A stretch of DNA of 64,000 bases, taken from contig CACMJX010000001.1 in the NCBI GenBank assembly GCA_902614055.1, forward strand, positions 62,001 through 126,000. Direction: 5' to 3'. The DNA is from an uncultured Pelagibacteraceae bacterium. Its GTDB lineage: Bacteria; Pseudomonadota; Alphaproteobacteria; Pelagibacterales; Pelagibacteraceae. The notes below the pieces were generated by a model. The model was not told the origin of the DNA, did no database searches, and saw only the letters and a program-made list of their open reading frames with translations. Shown here piece by piece: positions 37,420 through 46,614 of this stretch. The first letter of the stretch is position 1; every line of letters starts with the position of its first letter. The position numbers and the translations under genes are program-made.

Positions 37420-38327
37420 TGGAAACTAAAGACATAAAAAAATTAGCATTATCAATAGATGGAGATATTTTTTTCGATCAAAGTATAAAAAATCTTAATT
37501 GGTTTAATATTGGTGGAAAAACTAAAATTTTTTTTAAACCAAACTCTTTAAAATGCTTAATAGAATATCTAAAACTATATGCCTTACGGGGTAAAATATT
37601 TATTTTAGGAAATGGTTCAAATGTGTTGTTTGATGATAATATATACAAAGGTACTATAATTAAGTTAGGAAAAAATTTTTCAAATATTACTTTACTTGAT
37701 AAAGAAACAATCATAGCTGGAGCAGCAGTATCACAAAAAAAGGTTTCAGAATTTGCAAAAGACCATAATATCTCTGGGTTAGAATTTATGTCATGTATTC
37801 CAGGGTCAATAGGAGGTGGTATTAGAATGAATTCTGGATGTTTTAAAAAAGAATTTAAAGATGTCCTTATTTCTATCCAGCTGGTAGATTTTAAAGGCGT
37901 TGTAAGAAGCATACCTACAAATAAAATTAATTTCAATTATCGGTCAATAGAATTGCCAAAAGATTTAATTTTTTTAAGTGCAACCTTCAAAGGTAAAGAA
38001 AAAAAAAGAGAAGAAATATATAATTATATGAATGAGTTAAATGCAATTAAAAATATGGCCCAACCAACCAAAATTAAAACAAGTGGTAGTACTTTTAAAA
38101 ATCCCATTGACCAAACAGATAAAAAAGTTTGGGAGTTAATTAGATTGAGTGTACCTACTGAAACACACTATGGAGATGCAGTAATTTCAGAAAAACATGC
38201 TAATTTTTTTGTAAATAAAAAAAATGCAAAATCTGTAGATATGAAGTCACTAATTAAATTTGTTAAAAAAAAAGTTAAAGATAAGACTGGAATTAAATTA
38301 GAACTAGAAATTGTGTTAGTTGAATAG
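37419..38327 (+). CDS. murB: UDP-N-acetylmuramate dehydrogenase
   Basis: NWFNIGGKTKIFFKP, LGNGSNVLFDD, GLEFMSCIPGSIGGGIRMNSG, KTSGSTFKNP. Confidence 0.94.
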   Translation: METKDIKKLALSIDGDIFFDQSIKNLNWFNIGGKTKIFFKPNSLKCLIEYLKLYALRGKIFILGNGSNVLFDDNIYKGTIIKLGKNFSNITLLDKETIIAGAAVSQKKVSEFAKDHNISGLEFMSCIPGSIGGGIRMNSGCFKKEFKDVLISIQLVDFKGVVRSIPTNKINFNYRSIELPKDLIFLSATFKGKEKKREEIYNYMNELNAIKNMAQPTKIKTSGSTFKNPIDQTDKKVWELIRLSVPTETHYGDAVISEKHANFFVNKKNAKSVDMKSLIKFVKKKVKDKTGIKLELEIVLVE

Positions 38328-39247
38328 TGGATAAAATTTTAATATTAGCTGGAGGGTATTCCAACGAAAGAGAGATTAGTTTAATAACTGCTAGAAGTGT
38401 TACTAGAGAATTAAAAAAGAATAAGAAATACAAGCTTTTAACAATTGAGCCGAACGGACATTTCATTAAAAAACTAAGAAAATTTAGACCAAAATTGGTT
38501 TTAAATCTTTTACATGGTAGATATGGCGAAGATGGCTATGTCCAGTCTATCCTTGAGTCAGAAAAAGTAAAATATACACATTCTGGAGTTTTATCCTCGT
38601 CTCTAGCAATTGATAAGGAAATATCAAAAAAAATATTTATTAAGAATAAAATTCTCACTCCTCCCTTTTTCAAATTTGTTTTTAAAAAAAAAACCAATTA
38701 CAAAAATATAACTAAAAAAATTGAAAAAAAGCTTAAATTCCCTGTAGTTCTTAAGCCTATCAACGAAGGCTCTAGTGTAGGGGTATATATAACTAACAAA
38801 AAAAATTTTATTTATAATTTATTAAAGCTAGAAAAGTTTAAAGAAATATTAATAGAGAAATATATTCCTGGAAGAGAAATTCAAGCAGCTGTTTTAGGGA
38901 ATAAGAAATTGGGTGTAATAGAGTTAAAACCTAAAAGAAAATTTTATGATTATAAAGCAAAGTACAGCGCAAGTGCTAAAACTGAGCATATAATTCCAGT
39001 TGATATAACTCAAAAAAATTATAATAAAATAAATTCATTAGCTATGAAAGCACACAAGCTTTTAAAGTGTAGAGGTGTGTCGAGATCAGATTTCAGATTT
39101 TATAAAAATAAATTTTATCTATTAGAACTAAATACTCAGCCTGGTATGACTTCGCTGTCTTTAGTACCTGAAATTGCAAATTATAATAATATTAGCTTTA
39201 TACAACTTATACAAGAAATAATGAAAGATGCCTCTACAAATAAATAA
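38327..39247 (+). CDS. ddl: D-alanine--D-alanine ligase
   Basis: GGYSNEREISLITARSV, LHGRYGEDGYVQ, KPINEGSSVGV, ELNTQPGMTSLSLVPE; GTG start. Confidence 0.95.
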   Translation: MDKILILAGGYSNEREISLITARSVTRELKKNKKYKLLTIEPNGHFIKKLRKFRPKLVLNLLHGRYGEDGYVQSILESEKVKYTHSGVLSSSLAIDKEISKKIFIKNKILTPPFFKFVFKKKTNYKNITKKIEKKLKFPVVLKPINEGSSVGVYITNKKNFIYNLLKLEKFKEILIEKYIPGREIQAAVLGNKKLGVIELKPKRKFYDYKAKYSASAKTEHIIPVDITQKNYNKINSLAMKAHKLLKCRGVSRSDFRFYKNKFYLLELNTQPGMTSLSLVPEIANYNNISFIQLIQEIMKDASTNK

Positions 39248-39923
39248 ATATAAACTTTACCTTTATTTGTTTTTTTTTATTTTTTTGACATCAATATTTA
39301 ATTTTAAATTCTTAGATAATTATCAAGAAAAATTTAGCTTAAAGAAAATATATATTCATGGGCTATCTAATAACGAAAAACAAAAAATTGAAATTGAACT
39401 TAATAAATTAAAAAATATAAACATTTTTAAATTGAGCGAAGATAGGGTTTTAAAAACACTAAAAAAATTTAATTTTTTAGAAAGTATTTATGTAAATAAA
39501 GTAATACCATCAACAATAACGGTTAATTTATCAAAAACTCTCATTATTGGAAAAACATTAAGAAATGGAGAACATTATTATATTGGCAAAAATGGAAATT
39601 TCATAAAATCTAATCAACTGAATGAAACTATTAATATACCTTCAGTATTTGGAGAATTCAGAATTGAGGAATATATAGATTTACAAAATATATTAAGTGA
39701 GCATGAGGTGAATTTACAAAACATTGAAAAGTATTTTTATTATAAAAATAAAAGGTGGGACCTATTATTTTCAAACAAATTAACTTTAATGTTGCCTTCT
39801 CAAAATGTAGTCAAATCAATAAAAATTTATAAAAAATTATTAGAAAGTGATATTTTAATAAATAAAAAAATCATTGACCTTAGAATAACAAATCAAATTA
39901 TACTAACGAATTACAATGAATAA
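39228..39923 (+). CDS. ftsQ: Cell division protein FtsQ-like
   Basis: N-terminal TM, POTRA-like FSLKKIYIHGLSNNEKQKIE, position between ddl and ftsA. Confidence 0.75.
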   Translation: MPLQINKYKLYLYLFFFIFLTSIFNFKFLDNYQEKFSLKKIYIHGLSNNEKQKIEIELNKLKNINIFKLSEDRVLKTLKKFNFLESIYVNKVIPSTITVNLSKTLIIGKTLRNGEHYYIGKNGNFIKSNQLNETINIPSVFGEFRIEEYIDLQNILSEHEVNLQNIEKYFYYKNKRWDLLFSNKLTLMLPSQNVVKSIKIYKKLLESDILINKKIIDLRITNQIILTNYNE

Positions 39924-41067
39924 TTTTGAAGCTGTTATAGATGTGGGATCTGAGAATTTAAAGTTAGGTATTTTTAACAACGAGGATAAAAGTATTTATT
40001 CTTCTAAACAAAAAATTAATGATAGTTTAGAAAAATCATTAAATATCCTAATAAGAGATGCAGAAAAATATTTATCATCGCATATAGATGATGTTGTTGT
40101 TTTATATGACTCTCCAAAATATTATTCATTAGAAATTTCTATTAAAAAAGTACTCGATTATAATACATCAATAAAAAAAATTTATAACGATCTAATACAA
40201 GAAGCCCATTTTATAATTTCACAGAATAATTTTAAAGATCAGATAATACACTTAATAATTAATAATATTATTGTGGATGAAAACAAATCTTTAGATAAAA
40301 TTACCAATGATATCAAAATCAAATCTCTAGTATTAGAGATTAAATTTATTTGTTTGAATAAAATTTTAATTGAAAATATAACAAATAAGTTCAAAAATAA
40401 TAATTTAAAAATATCAAATTTATATTGTACAAGTTATGTAAAAATTTATTTTTATAAAAAGCAATTAATTTCTAAAGATTTTCTGTTTTTCATAGATATT
40501 GGTTTTGAAAGAAGTAGTGGTTTTGTGTTCAATGATGGTAAATTTGAATTCTTTAAATCAATACCTATTGGAGGTAATCATATTACTAAAGATATTTCAA
40601 AAATTTTAAAATTAAGCCTAGAATATTCAGAGAATTTAAAAATAAAATTTAATAGATCTGAAAATGATGTTTCTTTTATTAAAAATTCTACTAACAAAAC
40701 AAATCCATTCAGCGAAACTATTGAAAAAAATATATCTATTGATCTTCTGAAGCAAATAATTGAGGCTAGGTTAGATGAAATTATTGAACTGTCTATTTTT
40801 GATGATATGTTTATTAAAAATTTTAATCCCCATTCAAAACATAAATTAATAGTTGCTGGAGGAGGATCTAAGTTATTATCAAACAAGTATAATCTGAGAA
40901 TAAACAAAACATTCGCTGAACTAGTCTATTATGATGAAAATGATTCATTAGTCTGTGAGACAGGTCTAAATTATAATAAAAGTAATGAGAGTTTTCATAT
41001 AAAAACAAAGGAAAAGTCAAAGAAATTAGGCTTTTTTGAGAATTTCTTTAACTTATTTTCTAAATAA
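39916..41067 (+). CDS. ftsA: Cell division protein FtsA (divergent)
   Basis: VIDVGSENLKLGIF, FIDIGFERSSGFVF, PIGGNHITKDIS, VAGGGSKL; C-terminal amphipathic KKLGFFENFFNLFSK. Confidence 0.85.
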   Translation: MNNFEAVIDVGSENLKLGIFNNEDKSIYSSKQKINDSLEKSLNILIRDAEKYLSSHIDDVVVLYDSPKYYSLEISIKKVLDYNTSIKKIYNDLIQEAHFIISQNNFKDQIIHLIINNIIVDENKSLDKITNDIKIKSLVLEIKFICLNKILIENITNKFKNNNLKISNLYCTSYVKIYFYKKQLISKDFLFFIDIGFERSSGFVFNDGKFEFFKSIPIGGNHITKDISKILKLSLEYSENLKIKFNRSENDVSFIKNSTNKTNPFSETIEKNISIDLLKQIIEARLDEIIELSIFDDMFIKNFNPHSKHKLIVAGGGSKLLSNKYNLRINKTFAELVYYDENDSLVCETGLNYNKSNESFHIKTKEKSKKLGFFENFFNLFSK

Positions 41068-41128
41068 TCGTATTTTACTGTAACATTACTTGAATATTAA
41101 ATTTTTCGTAATTTAATATATTTCCACA

Positions 41129-42052
41129 ATGCCAGTTCTTTCTCAATCGACTATTGCTAAACAAGTATCTTTTTCAGGAGTTGGTATTCACACAGGCAAC
41201 AAAGTCAAAATGAGTGTTTTGCCTTCTATACCAAATTCTGGAATAGTTTTTAAAAGAACAGATTTAAACCAAAACAACATTGTAATTCCAAATTTTGCAA
41301 ATGTTAGTGATGCTACGCTTTGTACAACGGTATCAAATCAATTTGGTGTAAAAGTTTCCACAATTGAGCATCTTATGGCTGCTTTTTTAGGGTTAGGAAT
41401 AGATAATGCAATAGTAGAACTAGATTCACAAGAGGTGCCTATTCTTGATGGTTCAGCAAGAGATTTTGTAAAAATTTTGAGAGAAACTGGCCTGAAAAAT
41501 AGTGATGTTCCAATAAAATTAATAAAAATTAATAATCATGTTGAGTTAGAAGATGGAGATAAATGTATTTCAATAAATAAATCAAATACGACTCTGGAAA
41601 TTGAATTCGAGATTAACTATAAGAATAAAGTTATAAAAAATCAAAAAAATAAAGTTAGTGTATTTGAAGATAATTTAGATGATATTTTTAATTCAAGAAC
41701 ATTTTGTTTATATGAAGATGTAGAAAAACTTCAAAAGATTGGTTTAGGCAAAGGTGGATCTCTAAAAAATGTGATTGTCGTTAAAGATGATAAAATATTA
41801 AATGAGAATGGATTAAGAAACGAAAATGAATTTGTAAATCATAAAATTCTTGATTGTATGGGAGACTTATACTTAACTGGTTACAGAATGATTGGGTCTA
41901 TAAAATGCAGTCATGGAGGTCACAGCTTAACAAATAAATTGCTTAGAAAAGTATTTAATGATACTAAAAATTACTCTTTGATTGAGATTAAAGGAAAGAA
42001 CCTACCTCATTCATTGTTAAATAATCGTCACAATTTAAAATCTATTGCTTAA
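41129..42052 (+). CDS. lpxC: UDP-3-O-acyl-N-acetylglucosamine deacetylase
   Basis: SFSGVGIHTG, STIEHLMAAFLGLGIDNA, DGSARDFV, HKILDCMGDLYL, GHSLTNKL. Confidence 0.96.
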   Translation: MPVLSQSTIAKQVSFSGVGIHTGNKVKMSVLPSIPNSGIVFKRTDLNQNNIVIPNFANVSDATLCTTVSNQFGVKVSTIEHLMAAFLGLGIDNAIVELDSQEVPILDGSARDFVKILRETGLKNSDVPIKLIKINNHVELEDGDKCISINKSNTTLEIEFEINYKNKVIKNQKNKVSVFEDNLDDIFNSRTFCLYEDVEKLQKIGLGKGGSLKNVIVVKDDKILNENGLRNENEFVNHKILDCMGDLYLTGYRMIGSIKCSHGGHSLTNKLLRKVFNDTKNYSLIEIKGKNLPHSLLNNRHNLKSIA

Positions 42053-42090
42053 AAATTAGAAATTTTAAAATATTCTGATAAAATTTCTAA

Positions 42091-42930
42091 ATGAAAATAT
42101 TCAATTTTTTAATAATCGTTTTAATATTTATCAGTTTAGCTTCTTGCTCAAAGAAAGAAGAAAAAATATCATTGATTAAGGAAGACAACTTAGAAATGCA
42201 AATGATCGAAGCTTATAATGAAGGATTAAAAGAATTTAATAGAGGAGATATTTTTTTTGCTGCTAAAAAATTTAATGAGGTTGAACTTTTATATCCTCAA
42301 TCTTCATGGGCTCCGAGATCAACTTTGATGGCAGCATATGTTTATTATTCTCAACTATATTTTAATGAGGCAATCATTGAGCTAGAACGTTTTTTGGATA
42401 AATATAAGAATCATAAAAATACAGACTATGCTTATTATTTGTTAGCCATTTGTCATTATAATCAAATAGTAGATGAAAAAAAAGATTTAGGTGAAATACT
42501 AAAAGCTAAAACTTATTTTCAGATTATAATAAAAGATTTTCCATCGACTGATTTTGCTGAAGATTCTAAGTTTAAACTCGAATTGATTGAGGAAATCTTA
42601 GCGTCAAAAGAGTTATATTTAGCAAACTATTATTTAGATAGAGAAAAGTGGATACCAGCAATGAATAGATTTAAAAAAATAGTGAATGATTATGACACCA
42701 CTATTTATATTGAAGAAGCTTTGTATAGATTGGTTGAATTGAACTATAAATTAGGTTTATCAGATGAAGCTCAAAAATACGCAGCAGTCCTTGGCTACAA
42801 TTATCAATCTAGCGAATGGTATGATAGCTCTTATAAAATTTTAAATAGAAATTATAAAAGATTGGATATTAATAAAGATATGGAAAAAGAAAAATCGTTA
42901 TTAAAAAAATTTAAAGATTTATTTAAATAA
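42091..42930 (+). CDS. bamD: Outer membrane assembly lipoprotein BamD-like
   Basis: Lipobox LASCSKK; TPR-like YNEGLKEFNRGDIFFAAKKFNEVELLYPQSSWAPRSTLM. Confidence 0.88.
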   Translation: MKIFNFLIIVLIFISLASCSKKEEKISLIKEDNLEMQMIEAYNEGLKEFNRGDIFFAAKKFNEVELLYPQSSWAPRSTLMAAYVYYSQLYFNEAIIELERFLDKYKNHKNTDYAYYLLAICHYNQIVDEKKDLGEILKAKTYFQIIIKDFPSTDFAEDSKFKLELIEEILASKELYLANYYLDREKWIPAMNRFKKIVNDYDTTIYIEEALYRLVELNYKLGLSDEAQKYAAVLGYNYQSSEWYDSSYKILNRNYKRLDINKDMEKEKSLLKKFKDLFK

Positions 42931-42936
42931 TAAAAA

Positions 42937-44946
42937 ATGAAGGAAAGCGAAATAAGAAGCAATTATTTAAAAAAAATAAATGAGCTAAAAAAGCACAATA
43001 AACTTTATTTCGAAGATAGTGCTCCAATTATATCTGATAAGGATTATGATAAAATCAAAAAAGATATATTAAACTTAGAAAAAAAATTTTCATTCTTAAA
43101 AGATAATTCTTCTCCATCTGTTTCTTTAGGTTATACCCCTTCTAAAAATTTTATTAAATCTAAACATAGAGTTAAAATGCTGTCTTTATCAAATGCTTTT
43201 GATTTTGAGGACTTAGAAAATTTTGAGAAGAAAATATTTAATTACTTAAATAAAAAAATTGCACTCGAATACAGCGTAGAACCAAAAATAGATGGAATTT
43301 CAGCTTCATTAACTTATAAGAATGGTTCGCTGATTATGGGTACATCTAGGGGCGATGGAACAACAGGTGAGGTAATAACTGAAAATTTAAAAACAATTAA
43401 AGATATACCTCATAAAATTAATTCTAAGGATTTTCCCAAAGATATAGATATAAGGGGAGAAGTCTTTATTAAGAGAAGTGAATTTGATAAATTAAAAAAT
43501 GATTTTGCAAATCCTAGAAATGCAGCTTCAGGATCCCTAAGACAAAAAAATCCAAATGAAACTAAAAAAATCCCACTTAATTTCGTTGCCTATACTTACG
43601 GTTATTTCAAAAGTGACGAAATAAGAAAACAATCAGATTTTTTAAACTCCTTACAAAGATGGGGTTTTAAGACAAATGAACACAATAAAATTTTAAACAG
43701 TATAGATGATTTGATAAATTTTCATAAAAAATTTGAAAAAGAAAGATTTGATTTAGAATATGATGTTGATGGTTTAGTTTATAAAATAAATAGTCTAGAG
43801 CTTCAAAAAAGATTAGGATTTACTGCAAATTCTCCAAGATGGGCAATAGCTCATAAATTTTCTGCAGATAGCGCATTTTCTCAAATAATAGACATAAATA
43901 TTCAGGTTGGTAGAACAGGTGCTTTAACACCTGTAGCAAGAATAAAACCAGTAAATATTGGTGGTGTAGTAGTTTCTAATGCAACACTCCATAACGAGGA
44001 TGAAATAATTAGAAAAGATATAAGACTTCATGATACCGTAAAAATAGAAAGAGCAGGCGATGTTATTCCTCATGTTATTTCAGTTGATCTTAAAAAAAGA
44101 AAAAAAAGTTCGAAAAAATTTGTTTTTCCAAAAAAATGTCCTTGTGGTTTTGATACAACAAAAGAATTTAATAAAGTAACTAAAAAATTTGATGCAGTAA
44201 GAAGATGTCCAGATAGAGGATTTGAGTGTGAAAAAATGGCAGTAGAAAAAATCAAACATTTTATTTCAAAAGAAGCTCTTAATATTGATGGTCTTGGAAA
44301 AAAAGTAGTAGAAAAGTTTTGGGATCTTAAATTAATAAGATTTCCACAAGATATTTTTAATTTAGATTATACTCAAATTTCTAAATTAGAAGGTTGGGGT
44401 GATCTTTCAGTTTCAAATTTAAAATTTTCAATAGATCAATCAAAAAAAGTTTCTTTAGATAAATTTCTTTATTCTATCGGTATTAGACATATTGGTATAG
44501 AGAATGCAAAATTGTTGGCAGAATATACAAAATCAATATCAAACTTTTTAAACTTTATTAAAAATAAAAAAATTAACGAATTTTTAAATATAGATGGAAT
44601 AGGAGACACTCAAATTAATTCATTAAAAAAGTTTTTTGAAAATAAATCTAATTATAAAATAATTGAAAAATTATCTTCTATACTAAATATTTCTGATTTA
44701 AAATTAAATAAGAATGGTAAACTCTTGAATAATTCATTTATGTTTACTGGGAAATTATCAAACATGAGTAGAGCTGAAGCAAAATCTTTAATTGAAGAAA
44801 ATTCAGGATCAGTTGTAAGCTCCGTTAATAAAAAATTAAAATATTTAATAATTGGTGACAAGCCCACAAACAGAAAAGTGGAACAAGCTAAAGAGCTGGG
44901 TATCAAAATTTTATCTGAAAAAGAATGGCTTAATATACTAAATTAA
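42937..44946 (+). CDS. ligA: NAD-dependent DNA ligase
   Basis: EPKIDGISASLTYKNG active site, GRTGALTPVARI, C-terminal BRCT FTGKLSNMSRAEAKSLIE. Confidence 0.97.
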   Translation: MKESEIRSNYLKKINELKKHNKLYFEDSAPIISDKDYDKIKKDILNLEKKFSFLKDNSSPSVSLGYTPSKNFIKSKHRVKMLSLSNAFDFEDLENFEKKIFNYLNKKIALEYSVEPKIDGISASLTYKNGSLIMGTSRGDGTTGEVITENLKTIKDIPHKINSKDFPKDIDIRGEVFIKRSEFDKLKNDFANPRNAASGSLRQKNPNETKKIPLNFVAYTYGYFKSDEIRKQSDFLNSLQRWGFKTNEHNKILNSIDDLINFHKKFEKERFDLEYDVDGLVYKINSLELQKRLGFTANSPRWAIAHKFSADSAFSQIIDINIQVGRTGALTPVARIKPVNIGGVVVSNATLHNEDEIIRKDIRLHDTVKIERAGDVIPHVISVDLKKRKKSSKKFVFPKKCPCGFDTTKEFNKVTKKFDAVRRCPDRGFECEKMAVEKIKHFISKEALNIDGLGKKVVEKFWDLKLIRFPQDIFNLDYTQISKLEGWGDLSVSNLKFSIDQSKKVSLDKFLYSIGIRHIGIENAKLLAEYTKSISNFLNFIKNKKINEFLNIDGIGDTQINSLKKFFENKSNYKIIEKLSSILNISDLKLNKNGKLLNNSFMFTGKLSNMSRAEAKSLIEENSGSVVSSVNKKLKYLIIGDKPTNRKVEQAKELGIKILSEKEWLNILN

Positions 44947-46614
44947 TTTAGCTAGCCATTTTTTTTCATTTTTATTTAAATATGGTGAAATATTATTGTA
45001 AACATCAAAGTGATATTTAAATAAATAATTTTTTTCTTCTTTATTAAGCATTTTAAAGTTAACTAAGTCTTTATCAATCGGTGCCATTGTCAAATTTTCA
45101 AATAAAAGCTTTGATTTTATTTTTTTAATAAAAACTAAATTTTCAATTCTTATTCCAAAATCATTTTTTTTATAAAAGCCAGGTTCATTACTTAAAACCA
45201 TACCTTCTTTTAATTTTACATAGTTATTTTTCGATATACCTTGTGGTCCTTCATGAACATTAAGAAATGCTCCTACTCCATGACCAGTGCCATGACGATA
45301 ATCAAGTCCAACTGAATTGAGGCTTTTTCTGGCAATTTTATCAATATTGTGGCCATTTCTCTCTTTATTTATGTTTGATAATGCAACTGCAATATGACCT
45401 TTCAGAACTCTTGTAAATATATCCTTCACCTTATTTGAAACATTTGAAAAGCATAAAGTTCTCGTTACATCTGTAGTACCCCATTTGTATTGACCCCCAG
45501 AGTCGAGAAGTAACAAATCATTTTTTTTTAATTTTCTGTTCGAAAATTTATCTGATCTATAATGTATGATCGCTCCATTTGGTCCAGATCCAGCAATTGT
45601 ATCAAAACTTGGATATAAATAATTTTTACTTTTTTTTCTGAAGCTCTCTAGTTTTTTTTCAATTTTATTCTCTGTAAGATCTTTGATTTTATGATTTTTT
45701 ATCCAACATAAAAATTTTGTTAAAGCTACACCATCTTCAATATGGGCATTAACCATATTTTTAATCTCAATTTTATTCTTTAAAGATTTAAAATCATAAA
45801 TAGGGTCTCCCCTACCAATTATTTTAAATTTATAACTAATTAAGCTTTCCTCGAAAACTGAACAAGTTTTACTATCAATGCAAAAATTACCACTTTTTAA
45901 TCTAGTTAAGCAATTTAAAATATTATTTTCTTTTAAAAATTGTATTTTTAATTTTTTAAGACTTAGTTTAATTTTTTTTATTTTTTTTATATTTGAAAAA
46001 AAATAAATTTGTTTTTCTTTTGTTATGATTATTTTACAATTTGCAATAGGAGAATTTGGAAGATCTCTACCTCTTATATTCAGAAGCCAACAAATATTTT
46101 CACCTGAGCTTATGAATGAATAATCAATTTTCTTTTTTTTCATAATCTTAATTAATCGACCAATTTTTTTATTTACACTTTCACCTACCACAACTGGATC
46201 TAAGCTAAAAAAAGGATAACTATTTTTATTTTTTCTTTCGCTTTTAAATTTAAAATTTAAAGGAACTAATTTGTAATTATCCCCAAAATATTTGTTAAGA
46301 GTTCCCCATGTAAAAAGATCTGGATCAAATCCAATTTTGATTTGATTTTTTAAAATATCTTTAGGCCATATATATGGTATTTCACAAATTTTAAAATTTT
46401 CTCCAGATTCTTTTTCAGCCTGGATAGTATATCTACCATCAACGAATAAATAATTTTTATTTTTTAAGAAAATTGCAAATCCTGAAGAACCTGTAAAATT
46501 TGTAATTGATTTAAGGTGGTTTATTTCTGAGTATTCAGTAAAATACTTATCATTTTTTGGTAAGATATACCCATCTAAATTGTTTGATAAAATAATATTG
46601 TTTATTTCAGTACT
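44938..46614 (-). CDS. pepP: Xaa-Pro aminopeptidase (M24, aminopeptidase P family)
   Basis: LLLDSGGQYKWGTTDVTRT, YRHGTGHGVGAFLNVHEGP, LSNEPGFYK; Met at 46614 follows family start. Confidence 0.88.
   Translation of the reverse strand, partial: STEINNIILSNNLDGYILPKNDKYFTEYSEINHLKSITNFTGSSGFAIFLKNKNYLFVDGRYTIQAEKESGENFKICEIPYIWPKDILKNQIKIGFDPDLFTWGTLNKYFGDNYKLVPLNFKFKSERKNKNSYPFFSLDPVVVGESVNKKIGRLIKIMKKKKIDYSFISSGENICWLLNIRGRDLPNSPIANCKIIITKEKQIYFFSNIKKIKKIKLSLKKLKIQFLKENNILNCLTRLKSGNFCIDSKTCSVFEESLISYKFKIIGRGDPIYDFKSLKNKIEIKNMVNAHIEDGVALTKFLCWIKNHKIKDLTENKIEKKLESFRKKSKNYLYPSFDTIAGSGPNGAIIHYRSDKFSNRKLKKNDLLLLDSGGQYKWGTTDVTRTLCFSNVSNKVKDIFTRVLKGHIAVALSNINKERNGHNIDKIARKSLNSVGLDYRHGTGHGVGAFLNVHEGPQGISKNNYVKLKEGMVLSNEPGFYKKNDFGIRIENLVFIKKIKSKLLFENLTMAPIDKDLVNFKMLNKEEKNYLFKYHFDVYNNISPYLNKNEKKWLAKLI

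Noticed and set aside
44100-44240. Unusual LigA zinc-finger spacing (CPC...C-x6-C)
   Set aside because: CPC-type spacing is familiar in alphaproteobacterial LigA; not judged novel.
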